From positions 1 to 64,000 of the forward strand of contig JAVBOO010000002.1 in the NCBI GenBank assembly GCA_031550435.1: a stretch of 64,000 nucleotides of DNA, read 5' to 3'. The notes under the pieces are model-generated. The model searched no databases, was not told where the DNA came from, and saw only the letters and a list, made by a program, of their open reading frames with translations. Positions within the stretch are counted from its first letter, which is position 1; every line of letters begins with the position of its first letter. This DNA is from JAVBOO01 sp031550435 (GTDB taxonomy: Bacteria; Bacillota; Clostridia; Lachnospirales; WRAX01). Below, piece by piece: positions 42,391 through 50,562 of this stretch. The translations under genes were made by a program, and so were the position numbers.

Positions 42391-42464
42391 AATTAATCTT
42401 AAGTGTGTCGCCGCAACAGCATTAGGCGTGTTGTAAAAAGTTTTTGCTGAATTCATTCTAAGTT

Positions 42465-42491
42465 AAAAGCGCCCGGTTTACAAGCGCTTTT
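42465..42491. terminator. Hairpin between diverging operons
   Basis: AAAAGCGC (42465-42472) and GCGCTTTT (42484-42491), 8 bp with an 11-base loop; T runs on both sides make it usable on either strand. On the minus strand it lies about 80 bases behind the aldo/keto reductase gene. Confidence 0.55.
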
Positions 42492-42571
42492 GTCTGAAAT
42501 ATGCTCTATTGAGTTTAAAATGTCAGTCCCTCAAGATATTGCTCTTGCAAGTTTCCGGTCTGATCAGCTGA

Positions 42572-43525
42572 CTATATTACTCTTATGGCAAACTCTGGGC
42601 AGTCGGCAGCACAGTATCCGCATTTAAGGCATTTCGGCTCGTTAACCTTTGCTTTCCCGTCAATTATTTCAATCGCGGATGAGTGGCAACTGTCGAGACA
42701 TCTTCCGCAGCCTTTGCAAATGTTTTCGAAAACGCTTACAATCTTTTTCGGCTTGGACAGAGTACTCAGCTCTTCGCTGATATCTTCTCCGTTGAAGTAT
42801 TTAACATTCATATCGACTTCGTTAATTTCTACCATGCCGAGTACCTGAGCCGCTCTTTCCGCAGCGAATTTTCTCGAGAAGTCCAAGGCTTCTTTATACT
42901 CGTGTATGAGGTTTCCTCCGCCGAGCGCTTTCATGAGGTAAACGCCTTTATTCTCGTCGAAGCAATGCTCGATTGCAGTTCGCATATCGTCTGACGTTCC
43001 TCTGAGTATGCCGAGACCGATTTTATTATAAATCGGAAAAACAACGTCGATTTCTTTGTTTGACGCAGCTATATGTACTACGTCAACCGCGTGAGTACTT
43101 ATACCGACATTTTTGATAAGCCCTTTTTCACGGCAGTCAAGCAAACAGCGATATGCACCTTCGCGCTCGTCAAATACTTTATCCGATACCCTGGCCGCAT
43201 GCAGAAGATAGATGTCAACATACGGAACATCCAGCTGCTCCAGCGAGTTCTTAACCGACTTCTCCATATCCTCGTATGTTGTCATATGTGATTTATCTGA
43301 TATAACGGGTCTGATGCCGGTTCTCTCCATCGCAAGACGTATCGGCTCATAAGTCTTATACATCATCGCCGTATCGACAAACGTGACGCCCAGACGCAAA
43401 GCGCGCTCAACAAGCTTGCTTGATTCAGAAGCGTCAAGCTTCTTTTGCAACGGTCCCATCGGCAATGCTCCGAAGCATAGTTCGGTTACTTCAAGGTTTG
43501 TTCTTCCGAGTTTTATTTTTTTCAT
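42572..43525 (-). CDS. Aldo/keto reductase with C-terminal 2[4Fe-4S] ferredoxin domain
   Basis: 317 residues. The N-terminal AKR barrel (residues about 1-245) has LGRTNLEVTELCFGALPMG, the Asp/Tyr pair in VDTAMMYKTYEP and LLHAARV. The C-terminal part has two cluster motifs, CKGCGRCLDSC and CLKCGYCAADCP. Such fused proteins are common in anaerobes and may link ferredoxin to carbonyl reduction; the substrate is unknown. It stands alone. Confidence 0.9.
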   Translation of the reverse strand: MKKIKLGRTNLEVTELCFGALPMGPLQKKLDASESSKLVERALRLGVTFVDTAMMYKTYEPIRLAMERTGIRPVISDKSHMTTYEDMEKSVKNSLEQLDVPYVDIYLLHAARVSDKVFDEREGAYRCLLDCREKGLIKNVGISTHAVDVVHIAASNKEIDVVFPIYNKIGLGILRGTSDDMRTAIEHCFDENKGVYLMKALGGGNLIHEYKEALDFSRKFAAERAAQVLGMVEINEVDMNVKYFNGEDISEELSTLSKPKKIVSVFENICKGCGRCLDSCHSSAIEIIDGKAKVNEPKCLKCGYCAADCPEFAIRVI

Positions 43526-43940
43526 TTCGCACCTCTGTCATAAATAGTATTACTCCGGCAGGCAGCAGCGGCTTTCTATACCGCCTCGTTTACCCGCATC
43601 TTCCCGGCTGAAAGGGAATGTTTTGAAGCCGAGCAATAAAAAACAGTCAAAGTCAGTTTAGCACAGTTTTGTCTAAAATGCACTACAATTCGATATTCAG
43701 GCGAACTCAGAAATGTGGATAACTTTTTGAGTCTCAGTACCAAAACAGAGGTTTTCACCGTGAAAATGTGAATAACTCGGTTGGGTTATTCACATTTTCC
43801 ACATTTTTGTGCGCAAAAAATGTCGAAAAATAGATAAATTAGTCTTTATTCCTCAAACAAAATTTGTATGATATTACTCGAAATACTTTTGGCAAGCTAA
43901 AATTTCGTAAAATTTCATTTGCGGTAAGTATTAAATTTAA
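43526..43940. other. AT-rich intergenic region without genes
   Basis: No ORF with a ribosome site. A short piece resembling the end of repeat A (TATTACTCCGGCA, near 43548) lies at its left. The centre carries four DnaA-box-like sites and a long hairpin (see the separate entry), and the right part (43810-43940) is very AT-rich. Confidence 0.6.
43714..43803. promoter_or_regulatory. Cluster of DnaA-box-like sites with a 15-bp hairpin
   Basis: TGTGGATAA at 43714-43722 is the exact complement of the DnaA box TTATCCACA. TGTGAATAA (43767-43775) and TTATTCACA (43786-43794) differ by one base, and TTTTCCACA (43795-43803) by one or two. The two middle sites are the arms of a perfect 15-bp hairpin (GAAAATGTGAATAAC, 43762-43776). 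No dnaA, dnaN or other origin gene is nearby. It could be a DnaA-binding control site, or a terminator hairpin that resembles one. Confidence 0.45.
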
Positions 43941-44049
43941 CGCCCCCCGATTAAACCAGTCGGTTTAATCACCCCCTTATACCGCTCCTGCGGGTCTAAG
44001 GGGGATTGAGGCGACAAGTTTAGCGAACGGTTTAATTGTCGCCTCAATA
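43941..44049 (-). repeat. Repeat family B, copy B3 (fullest copy)
   Basis: Perfect hairpin arms TTGAGGCGACAA (44006-44017) and TTGTCGCCTCAA (44036-44047), preceded by a second hairpin GATTAAACC/GGTTTAATC (near 43950-43970) and complementary CCCCCTTATACCGC and GCGGGTCTAAGGGGG stretches. It ends 10 bases behind the stop codon of the ABC gene on the minus strand. Confidence 0.8.
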
Positions 44050-44058
44050 ATTTGGCAG

Positions 44059-45792
44059 CTATTCCCTGAGGAGACTCTTGTAAACCTCGCTTTGTCCGAG
44101 TAGTTGCTCGTGGGTACCCGAAGCAACGATTCTGCCTTCTTCAAGAACGATAATGCAATCGGCATATTCGACTTCTTTCAGATTATGCGTTACTATCAGA
44201 ATAGTATTTCTACCTTGCAGGTTTCTTATGGTTTCGGTAACCAGCCTGCCCGATTCGTTGTCGAGAGCAGACGTAACTTCATCAAATACAAGAACGGGTG
44301 CGTTTCTGACAAGAGCCCTCGCGATAGCAATACGTTGCTTCTGTCCGCCCGATAAAAACGAGCCCTTTTCTCCGCACAAAGTGTCGTAGCCATCAGGCAG
44401 TTCCTTGATAAAATTTTCGGCTCCGGCCAAAACCGAAGCTTTTTTGACATCGTCAAACGTACAACCTATATTACCAAGACTAATATTTTCTTTTATCGAC
44501 ATATCAAACAGCTTGCAGCTCTGGTCAACATATGCAAAGTTTTTTCTCCAGTCGCTTGCGTTTACATCATTGAAGCAGACAGATCCAATAATGATATTCA
44601 TATCGTCCCGGTCATACATTCCGATTATCGAGCGTAGCAGCGTAGATTTACCGCAGCCGGATTTGCCGACAAACGCATATGTTTTATTGCCCGGTATATC
44701 GAGGGTAATGTCTTTAAGTGTCGGAAGCTCGTTGTCTCTGTATGTAAACGTAAGATTATTTATATGAATGTCGTTGTTTTTCAAAAAAAATTTTTCGGCA
44801 CCGACCTTCCTCTTTGGTGACGGCTCAACTTTTTTCAGTAAAGGTTCTATTCTTTTGCAGGCCGCAAGCGGGTACTGGAGACCCGCCCAAGCAGAGCCGA
44901 GACCGCTCAGCCCGTTTGCGAGCGCAATGCTGAGCCCGGGAACCAGCATGAGAGATTCAAAAGAAAGCTTGTTTGTGGCGACAAGATAACCGCCGATACC
45001 GAAAATACCCGCCATGGATATCCATCCCTGAACCGTGGTGAACAAGCTTTGCAGCATCGATATGATAGCGGATTTATAGGACAGGGCAAGCATTTTTAAG
45101 CTGTCCGTATCAAATTCGGTAAAAACCTTGTGCTCGAGGCCGAAGGCTTTAATGCTCGCTCCGCCCGAAAAAACATTCGTGAACGTCTTGACTGTTTTTG
45201 CGTTGTTTTCGAGAGTCTCGGTGCCTATTTTTGATATGGGTTTTGCAAAACGGCTTTGCACTATGAATGCAACTGCTCCCGCTGCAAGGGAGACAAGGCC
45301 GAGTCTCCAGTCAACCGCAAAAATGACTATCGCAGTAAATACTATAGAGCTTATACATGCCAAAAATTCAAACGCCGCATGACTGTACAGCTCGCCGGCT
45401 CTCGATACATCGGTGTTAAGTGCCGCGATACTGTCGCCGGAGTGACTCGAAGCGGGTTTTTCGGTACTTGCGTGTATAAAACTTCTGAACACCTGCAATT
45501 TGATATCACGTGTAATCTTTTCGATTGTCAAGACATAAATGTTGACACCAACAGCCAAAACAAAAAAATACGCAACCATAATCGAGATAACCCGGAGTAA
45601 GAAGCTAAAGACATCATTCGTGCTTCCTGATATTATCGCTCCGCTAAAACCGCTTATTGTCGCCGAAATCAAGAGATTCGCACAAAATTGCTGAGTCGAA
45701 TACACTGTCATGCTTAAGCCGTAAGTAACGGAATAAGGCTTTATAAAGCCGAGTAATTTTGATGCCGCTGATTTCCTAGATGACTCCTTCAT
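44059..45792 (-). CDS. ABC exporter half-transporter (second subunit)
   Basis: 577 residues: six-helix membrane domain (residues about 20-310) and ATPase domain with Walker A VGKSGCGKSTLLRS near residue 375, signature FLSGGQKQRIAIARAL, Walker B VLVFDEVTSALD and switch IVTHN. It overlaps the first subunit gene by 17 bases, so the two likely form a heterodimer. The substrate (drug, lipid or peptide) cannot be told; no peptidase C39 domain is present. Confidence 0.9.
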   Translation of the reverse strand: MKESSRKSAASKLLGFIKPYSVTYGLSMTVYSTQQFCANLLISATISGFSGAIISGSTNDVFSFLLRVISIMVAYFFVLAVGVNIYVLTIEKITRDIKLQVFRSFIHASTEKPASSHSGDSIAALNTDVSRAGELYSHAAFEFLACISSIVFTAIVIFAVDWRLGLVSLAAGAVAFIVQSRFAKPISKIGTETLENNAKTVKTFTNVFSGGASIKAFGLEHKVFTEFDTDSLKMLALSYKSAIISMLQSLFTTVQGWISMAGIFGIGGYLVATNKLSFESLMLVPGLSIALANGLSGLGSAWAGLQYPLAACKRIEPLLKKVEPSPKRKVGAEKFFLKNNDIHINNLTFTYRDNELPTLKDITLDIPGNKTYAFVGKSGCGKSTLLRSIIGMYDRDDMNIIIGSVCFNDVNASDWRKNFAYVDQSCKLFDMSIKENISLGNIGCTFDDVKKASVLAGAENFIKELPDGYDTLCGEKGSFLSGGQKQRIAIARALVRNAPVLVFDEVTSALDNESGRLVTETIRNLQGRNTILIVTHNLKEVEYADCIIVLEEGRIVASGTHEQLLGQSEVYKSLLRE

Positions 45793-47533
45793 GCTGCAGC
45801 TCCTTTCTCTGGGCTTCGTACAGTGAGGTAAACAGCCCGCCTTTTTTAATCAGCTCGTCAAAGCTGCCCTGTTCGGCAACCTTGCCTTTTTCCATCACGA
45901 TTATTTTATCGCAGTTCTTAACGGCAGATAATCTGTGAGCGATAATAACGGTTGTTGTCTTGCGGGAATTTTCTATCAGAGAGTTAAGAACAACTTGCTC
46001 GGTAAACGCATCAAGTGCTGAAGTCGCCTCGTCGAGAAGCATTATCGGCGCATCTCTGTAAAAAGCTCTTGCAAACGCGATACGCTGCCGCTGCCCCCCG
46101 GATATGTTATCTCCCGATTCGCCAAGCAAAGCGTTAAAACCATCCGCCTGACTATCGATAAACTCCAAGATACCTGCCTTTGATGCCGCTTCTCTCAGTT
46201 TCTTCATATCGTCGTCCACAGACTGAATATTGTCGGAACAGCGTATGTTTTCGGCTATAGTATCCGGGAAAATGAAACTGTCCTGAGGGACATACGACAC
46301 CAGTCGCCTCAATTCCGGCTTGTTATGAGTTTTAATATCATTGTCGAAAATTTTAACAGTACCGGAATCTGTATCATAAAGAGACAGCATAAATTTTACT
46401 GCCGTGCTTTTTCCGCAGCCGCTCGCTCCCACAATTCCGACACACTCGCCGGACGTTACGGAAAAGCTTAAGCCGTCAAGAGCATTGGTCTCATCCACAT
46501 AAGAAAATACGACATTTTCAAATGATATTGCGGGTTTATCGTTATTGACGGCAGCAATTTTTCCGGTGTCGGACTGTTCCTCCTTAGGGTCGGTCATGTG
46601 TTCGTTAACTCTTTCGATTGATACGATTTCTTGGCGAATCTGTGTTATCCTTTGCGAAAACATCGAAAGCCAGGAATTTGAACTGACCGCGATGGTGGTA
46701 TAGGCGACAAACGCGCCTACTCTAAGCTCTCCGTTTATAACAGCCCGGGCAAGCGCAGCAAAAAGAATAACAAGCGGTATCATTGTTGCAACTATGCCGA
46801 ATATTATCAATATTGTAAACACGGCAATACGCTTTTTTGTAGCCGCATAGTATTCATTGTAGCTCTTGCTGAAACGCTGCTCCATATAGTTCTCAAGACC
46901 GTAAGAGATAACCGTTGTTGTGTTTTGAAGGTTATCAACGGTAACAGCGTTATACTCCGCACGTTTTTTTGAAGCGGCCTGAGCATACTTGACTATAGGT
47001 TTTGATATATATACTTGCATAAAAAACAGTATCGGATATGAAATCAGGAAGACAAGTGTATATAGAGGCTGAATTGCGAGCATGAACGCAACGCAGATTA
47101 TCATCATTGTAGATTCGCCGATAACATCCGGCAGTTCTTTCGCAAAAAGCGAGGTTATGTTGGGACGCTCATTCGTGTACAGTGAAAGCATCTCTCCGCT
47201 TTTTTTACGTGAAAGAATTAAAAAAGGCAGATGAATAAAATGTTTTACGAAATTATTCCTCAATATGTAATCCGTTTTACCTTCGCAACGCTTTTTAAGA
47301 TAAGCCGTCAAGGCTCCCGGAATCAGTGCAATTGCCATAACAAAACTCATGAGGAGCACATAGTATTTTATATCGTCCACATTAGATGAAATCGCGGCTT
47401 GGCCTATATCGCCGGATAATCGTATTGTTATCACATTGCAAACCGAAACTGCGATGGAAAGCGAAAAGAAAATAACAATGAACCTTAAAAAATGAAGGCT
47501 ATGTTTTTTGTTCATTAACAGTATAGTTTTCAT
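45776..47533 (-). CDS. ABC exporter half-transporter (first subunit)
   Basis: 585 residues with six membrane helices in the first 320 residues and an ATPase domain: Walker A VGASGCGKSTAVKF near residue 370, signature ISGGQRQRIAFARAF, Walker B IMLLDEATSALD, switch IIAHRLS. Both ATP sites of the pair look intact, since both Walker B glutamates are present. The Asp/Trp-rich gene lies 450 bases upstream on the same strand, separated by repeats. Confidence 0.9.
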   Translation of the reverse strand: MKTILLMNKKHSLHFLRFIVIFFSLSIAVSVCNVITIRLSGDIGQAAISSNVDDIKYYVLLMSFVMAIALIPGALTAYLKKRCEGKTDYILRNNFVKHFIHLPFLILSRKKSGEMLSLYTNERPNITSLFAKELPDVIGESTMMIICVAFMLAIQPLYTLVFLISYPILFFMQVYISKPIVKYAQAASKKRAEYNAVTVDNLQNTTTVISYGLENYMEQRFSKSYNEYYAATKKRIAVFTILIIFGIVATMIPLVILFAALARAVINGELRVGAFVAYTTIAVSSNSWLSMFSQRITQIRQEIVSIERVNEHMTDPKEEQSDTGKIAAVNNDKPAISFENVVFSYVDETNALDGLSFSVTSGECVGIVGASGCGKSTAVKFMLSLYDTDSGTVKIFDNDIKTHNKPELRRLVSYVPQDSFIFPDTIAENIRCSDNIQSVDDDMKKLREAASKAGILEFIDSQADGFNALLGESGDNISGGQRQRIAFARAFYRDAPIMLLDEATSALDAFTEQVVLNSLIENSRKTTTVIIAHRLSAVKNCDKIIVMEKGKVAEQGSFDELIKKGGLFTSLYEAQRKELQHEGVI

Positions 47534-47639
47534 AGCACGCTCCTCTGATTATGTTGAAACAATATATCATATCTTTGCCAAATTGTACATAGTGAATTAT
47601 ATATTAAAGAATGTTAAGTATAGTAAATAAGGCTGAAAA

Positions 47640-47775
47640 CGTTGTATTTTATTGTTCACTTCACAAAGACGCTGATGCGCCGCCTTGTCGCGCAGCGGCG
47701 TACCTGGGCGCGTCTACTCGGCCGAGTAACCGCGCAAGTATTTTATGCGATATTTAACTTCCGCAGTATTTAACG
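47640..47775 (-). repeat. Repeat family A, copy A7 (long form, right end lost)
   Basis: On the minus strand the copy runs from TACTGCGGAAGTTAAATA through CTTGCGCGGTTACTCGGCCGA and GTACGCCGCTGCGCG to AACAATAAAATACAAC. The terminal GCCGAAGTAAT is absent. Confidence 0.7.
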
Positions 47776-47785
47776 CCCGACGTCC

Positions 47786-47824
47786 TACAGTCGTGTAAGA
47801 CTGATTTTGTCTTAAACGACTGTA
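47786..47824. repeat. Family E hairpin
   Basis: TACAGTCGTGTAAGAC (47786-47801) and GTCTTAAACGACTGTA (47809-47824) pair over 16 bases with one mismatch. It is the same palindrome as the kam operon terminator at 11020, here without a T run. Confidence 0.7.
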
Positions 47825-47841
47825 ATTCTGCATATTGACAA

Positions 47842-47882
47842 AAACGGCAAAACATATCAAATACGCTTTGCCGTTTATACTT
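47842..47882. terminator. Hairpin behind the Asp/Trp-rich gene
   Basis: AAACGGCAAA and TTTGCCGTTT form a perfect 10-bp stem around CATATCAAATACGC; a second hairpin, TTTAAGCC/GGCTTAAA, lies at about 47943-47965, closer to the gene's stop codon. Confidence 0.5.
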
Positions 47883-47983
47883 TATGAGCGACTTGTCACT
47901 GCATACCTTAGAAGCCAACTACGCAGTGGCTGTCGATGCCGTTTAAGCCCTTATCGGCTTAAATGAGTATACAGTACTAAAGT

Positions 47984-48367
47984 CTAATAATCGTCATCTT
48001 CGTCCCAATCCTCGTCGTCATCATCGTCATCCTCGTCGTCATCGTCCCAGTCGTCTTCCTCGTCATCCCAATCTTCGTCGTTATCGTCGTCATCATCGTC
48101 CCAATCATCATCGTCATCATCGTCATCATCGTCGTCCCAGTCGTCTTCCTCATCTTCCCAATCTTCGTCGTCATCTTCGTCCCAATCATCGTCTTCATCG
48201 TCTTCATCGTCTTCATCGTACCAGTCGTCATCGTCGCTCCAATCTTCGTCTTTGCTGTCCCAATCGTCATCGTCTTTTGATTTCTTGAGCACGACTTTAT
48301 GGCCGAAAAGAGCCGGGTAAATCGTAGTGTGCACTATTTTTTCGTAATCGAATCCGGTTAAGCTCAT
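47984..48367 (-). CDS. Asp/Glu/Trp-repeat protein of unknown function
   Basis: 127 residues with GGGAGGAAA before the ATG. Residues 1-32 are ordinary and partly hydrophobic (MSLTGFDYEKIVHTTIYPAL, then FGHKVVLKKSK). From residue 33 to the end there are about 95 residues consisting almost only of Asp and Glu, with ten Trp, each preceded by an acidic residue, and a final Tyr. The DNA is a long run of GAY/GAR codons in this frame; the other frames give Thr/Met-rich or Ser/Arg-rich strings and have no ribosome site. The tail must be highly negative, probably unfolded, and could bind metals or a basic partner. No family is recognised. It lies upstream of two ABC exporter genes on the same strand. 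Confidence 0.75.
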   Translation of the reverse strand: MSLTGFDYEKIVHTTIYPALFGHKVVLKKSKDDDDWDSKDEDWSDDDDWYDEDDEDDEDDDWDEDDDEDWEDEEDDWDDDDDDDDDDDWDDDDDDNDEDWDDEEDDWDDDDEDDDDDDEDWDEDDDY

Positions 48368-48663
48368 TTTTTCCTCCCTATTGTTTTCCGATATCTATTT
48401 ATTAGGCAATGCATTAAATGGTTTTCGGCAGCAAACCGCTGAAAGTCTGCTGTTGTGTCCGCTACGGTTTACAAGCAAAAAACAGTTGTCTTTTAGTGCT
48501 TTTTGTTATAATATATTATATGATGTCCGATTGGTGTTTAAATAATAAAGCCGCAATAAAATATACTGTTTACGTTACACATAACTATTATTTGTAACCG
48601 CTTACATTCTTGCGTTCACCGTGCTTGCGCTTGCTAATAATTATTGTACAAGGAAGTGAATAA

Positions 48664-49257
48664 ATGTCAAGAAAAAACAGCATGCTCATCGGAATAATTA
48701 TATTAATGTCAGGCCTTATTGTTCTGGGAATACTGATAGCAAAAGGTGTCAAGACTCACAACAACGAACCGAAATTGTTCAAGGACAGCAAAAAAGTCCT
48801 TGCTATGAAGATATACGAGAATATCAAAGCATACGATCTGGAAGAAAGTTACCCGGATACACCCGAGAAAGTAATGGATTTGTATATGAATTTGACAATG
48901 CTTATACTCGGTGACATGATTCAGGATAACAACGTTTATGCCGAGATGGTTGATATAAGCAGAAAACTGTACTCGGACGAAATACTCGCTTCAAATCCGG
49001 TTCAGCAGCAATACCAAGAATTGATATCATCTGTGAAAGCTCTTGAAAAAGATGAAATCTACTTGGCGCAGTTTGACAGGGGAAAAACATATTATCCGCC
49101 CGATAACAGCAAACTGTGTGTGATACCGGTTGACGAGTATCTGAATAAAATAGGTCATGTCTATTGGAACTACTATCTTGTTTCCGAAGAAGGAGCTTGG
49201 AAGATACAAACCTGGGAAATGACTGACGAGAACTACAACAGCTTAAATAAAAAATAA
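48664..49257 (+). CDS. Membrane-anchored protein of unknown function
   Basis: 197 residues. A single N-terminal membrane helix (residues about 7-27) precedes an extracytoplasmic, mostly helical domain ending in a short beta region (YWNYYLVSEEGAWKIQTWEM), the kind of fold seen in DUF6715-like proteins. I do not recognise it with certainty. AAGGAAGTG precedes the ATG. It lies 16 bases before rbgA and may be co-transcribed. Confidence 0.7.
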   Translation: MSRKNSMLIGIIILMSGLIVLGILIAKGVKTHNNEPKLFKDSKKVLAMKIYENIKAYDLEESYPDTPEKVMDLYMNLTMLILGDMIQDNNVYAEMVDISRKLYSDEILASNPVQQQYQELISSVKALEKDEIYLAQFDRGKTYYPPDNSKLCVIPVDEYLNKIGHVYWNYYLVSEEGAWKIQTWEMTDENYNSLNKK

Positions 49258-49273
49258 GGAAATCCAATAATTT

Positions 49274-50203
49274 ATGGAAAACAAAGAAAACAAAGAAACA
49301 ATGAAAGTAACGTATATGCAGGATCCGCAATGGTATCCCGGGCACATGGCCAAAACAAAAAAACTTCTGGCGGAGAATATAAAGCTTGTTGACGTAATAA
49401 TCGAGGTTCTGGATGCGCGAATACCGTACTCGAGCAAAAATCCCGATTTGGAGTCTCTGTCTAAAAACAAATTCCGTATTATCGTCCTCAATAAGAGCGA
49501 TTTGGCCGATACGGCAGTTTTAAAGGAATGGATGGCATATTACGAAAGTATGGGCGCAAAATCCGTTCCTGCAGAAAGCATACGGGGTAGGGGCATCGGC
49601 GATGTAATAGGAGTTGCTAGAGAGCTTATGAAGGAAAAAATCGAGGCCCAGAAAAAGCGCGGAAGAGTTTTCATGCCGATACGGGCAATGGTTGTCGGTA
49701 TACCGAATTCCGGAAAATCTACGTTTATCAATAAATTTGTCGGCAAAGACATTGCAAAAGCCGCCGACAGGCCAGGCGTTACGAGAGGCAAGCAATGGGT
49801 TAGAATCGTAAAGGATTTTGAGCTTTTAGACATGCCGGGAATACTTTGGCCAAAGTTTGATGACAGGCAGGTCGGACTTAAGTTGGCTTTCACGGGTGCT
49901 GTCAACGATGCGACAAACGATATTGTTTTGCTCGCTTACGAATTGATTGCCTGTATAGTAAGCCTCTATCCTCAAGCATTGCCGCAGAGATATAATATAG
50001 ACATACTTCCTGAAGACGACGAAACGCTTATTTTGGCGAAAATCGCCAAGGCAAGAGGTTTTATACTCAAGAAAGGCGAACTTGATTTAAGCAGAGCCGC
50101 CACAATATTGATAGACGAGTTCAGATCCGGAAGACTCGGCAAAATGACGCTTGACAGGATTGCCGGTACTGTTTCCGGCTCAGTAAAAACGGAGGTTGAA
50201 TAA
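49274..50203 (+). CDS. rbgA: Ribosome biogenesis GTPase RbgA (YlqF)
   Basis: 309 residues, a circularly permuted GTPase needed for late assembly of the 50S subunit. The order G4-G5-G1-G2-G3 is visible: LNKSDLAD, then VGIPNSGKSTFINKFVG and LLDMPGILWP. The N-terminus has the family motif QWYPGHMAKTKK. Its stop overlaps the start of the TrpR-like gene by one base. Confidence 0.95.
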   Translation: MENKENKETMKVTYMQDPQWYPGHMAKTKKLLAENIKLVDVIIEVLDARIPYSSKNPDLESLSKNKFRIIVLNKSDLADTAVLKEWMAYYESMGAKSVPAESIRGRGIGDVIGVARELMKEKIEAQKKRGRVFMPIRAMVVGIPNSGKSTFINKFVGKDIAKAADRPGVTRGKQWVRIVKDFELLDMPGILWPKFDDRQVGLKLAFTGAVNDATNDIVLLAYELIACIVSLYPQALPQRYNIDILPEDDETLILAKIAKARGFILKKGELDLSRAATILIDEFRSGRLGKMTLDRIAGTVSGSVKTEVE

Positions 50204-50526
50204 TGAAAAACACCGCCGAAAACGATATGATAAACAGTTTGTTTGAAGCTATACTCAGTCTCGGAAGCGTCGAAGAATGTGTAGCTTTTTTTAAAGATAT
50301 CTGTACGGACAAGGAAATCGAGGCAATAGCTCAGCGTTTAAAAGTCGCGAAAATGCTTGCCGAGAAACGAACCTACACCGAGATCGTAACAGAAACCGGA
50401 GCTTCAACCGCAACGATAAGTCGCGTAAACCGTACTTTAAACGACAGCACCTACGGTCTGGCATCGGTGATAGTAAGAATTACAAAGCAGGCAGAATATA
50501 GTGATTTGAGACCGGAACGGTCTTGA
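50203..50526 (+). CDS. YerC/YecD-family TrpR-like DNA-binding protein
   Basis: 107 residues: a TrpR-type helix-turn-helix (DICTDKEIEAIAQRLKVAKM...YTEIVTETGASTATISRVNR). Members are stand-alone repressors located next to pcrA in Firmicutes. The ligand is not known. The start overlaps the rbgA stop (TAATG) and pcrA follows after 36 bases. Confidence 0.92.
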   Translation: MKNTAENDMINSLFEAILSLGSVEECVAFFKDICTDKEIEAIAQRLKVAKMLAEKRTYTEIVTETGASTATISRVNRTLNDSTYGLASVIVRITKQAEYSDLRPERS

Positions 50527-50562
50527 ATCAAATCCACTATAAACATGTAACAGGAGCGGAGC

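Noticed and set aside
43526..44058. Chromosomal replication origin
   Set aside because: DnaA-like boxes and AT-rich DNA are present, but no dnaA, dnaN, rpmH or parAB gene is near; reported only as a DnaA-box cluster.
1890..47775. Dispersed repeats considered as a CRISPR array or as insertion sequences
   Set aside because: Copies are single, kilobases apart and internally palindromic, without spacers, cas genes or transposase.
47883..47945. 20-codon ATG frame between the family E hairpin and the acidic gene
   Set aside because: No Shine-Dalgarno and no sign of conservation.
47977..48270. Met/Thr/Lys-rich frame on the minus strand over the acidic gene
   Set aside because: A shifted reading of the same GAY/GAR repeat with no ribosome site; the Asp/Trp frame has a good one and a normal N-terminus.
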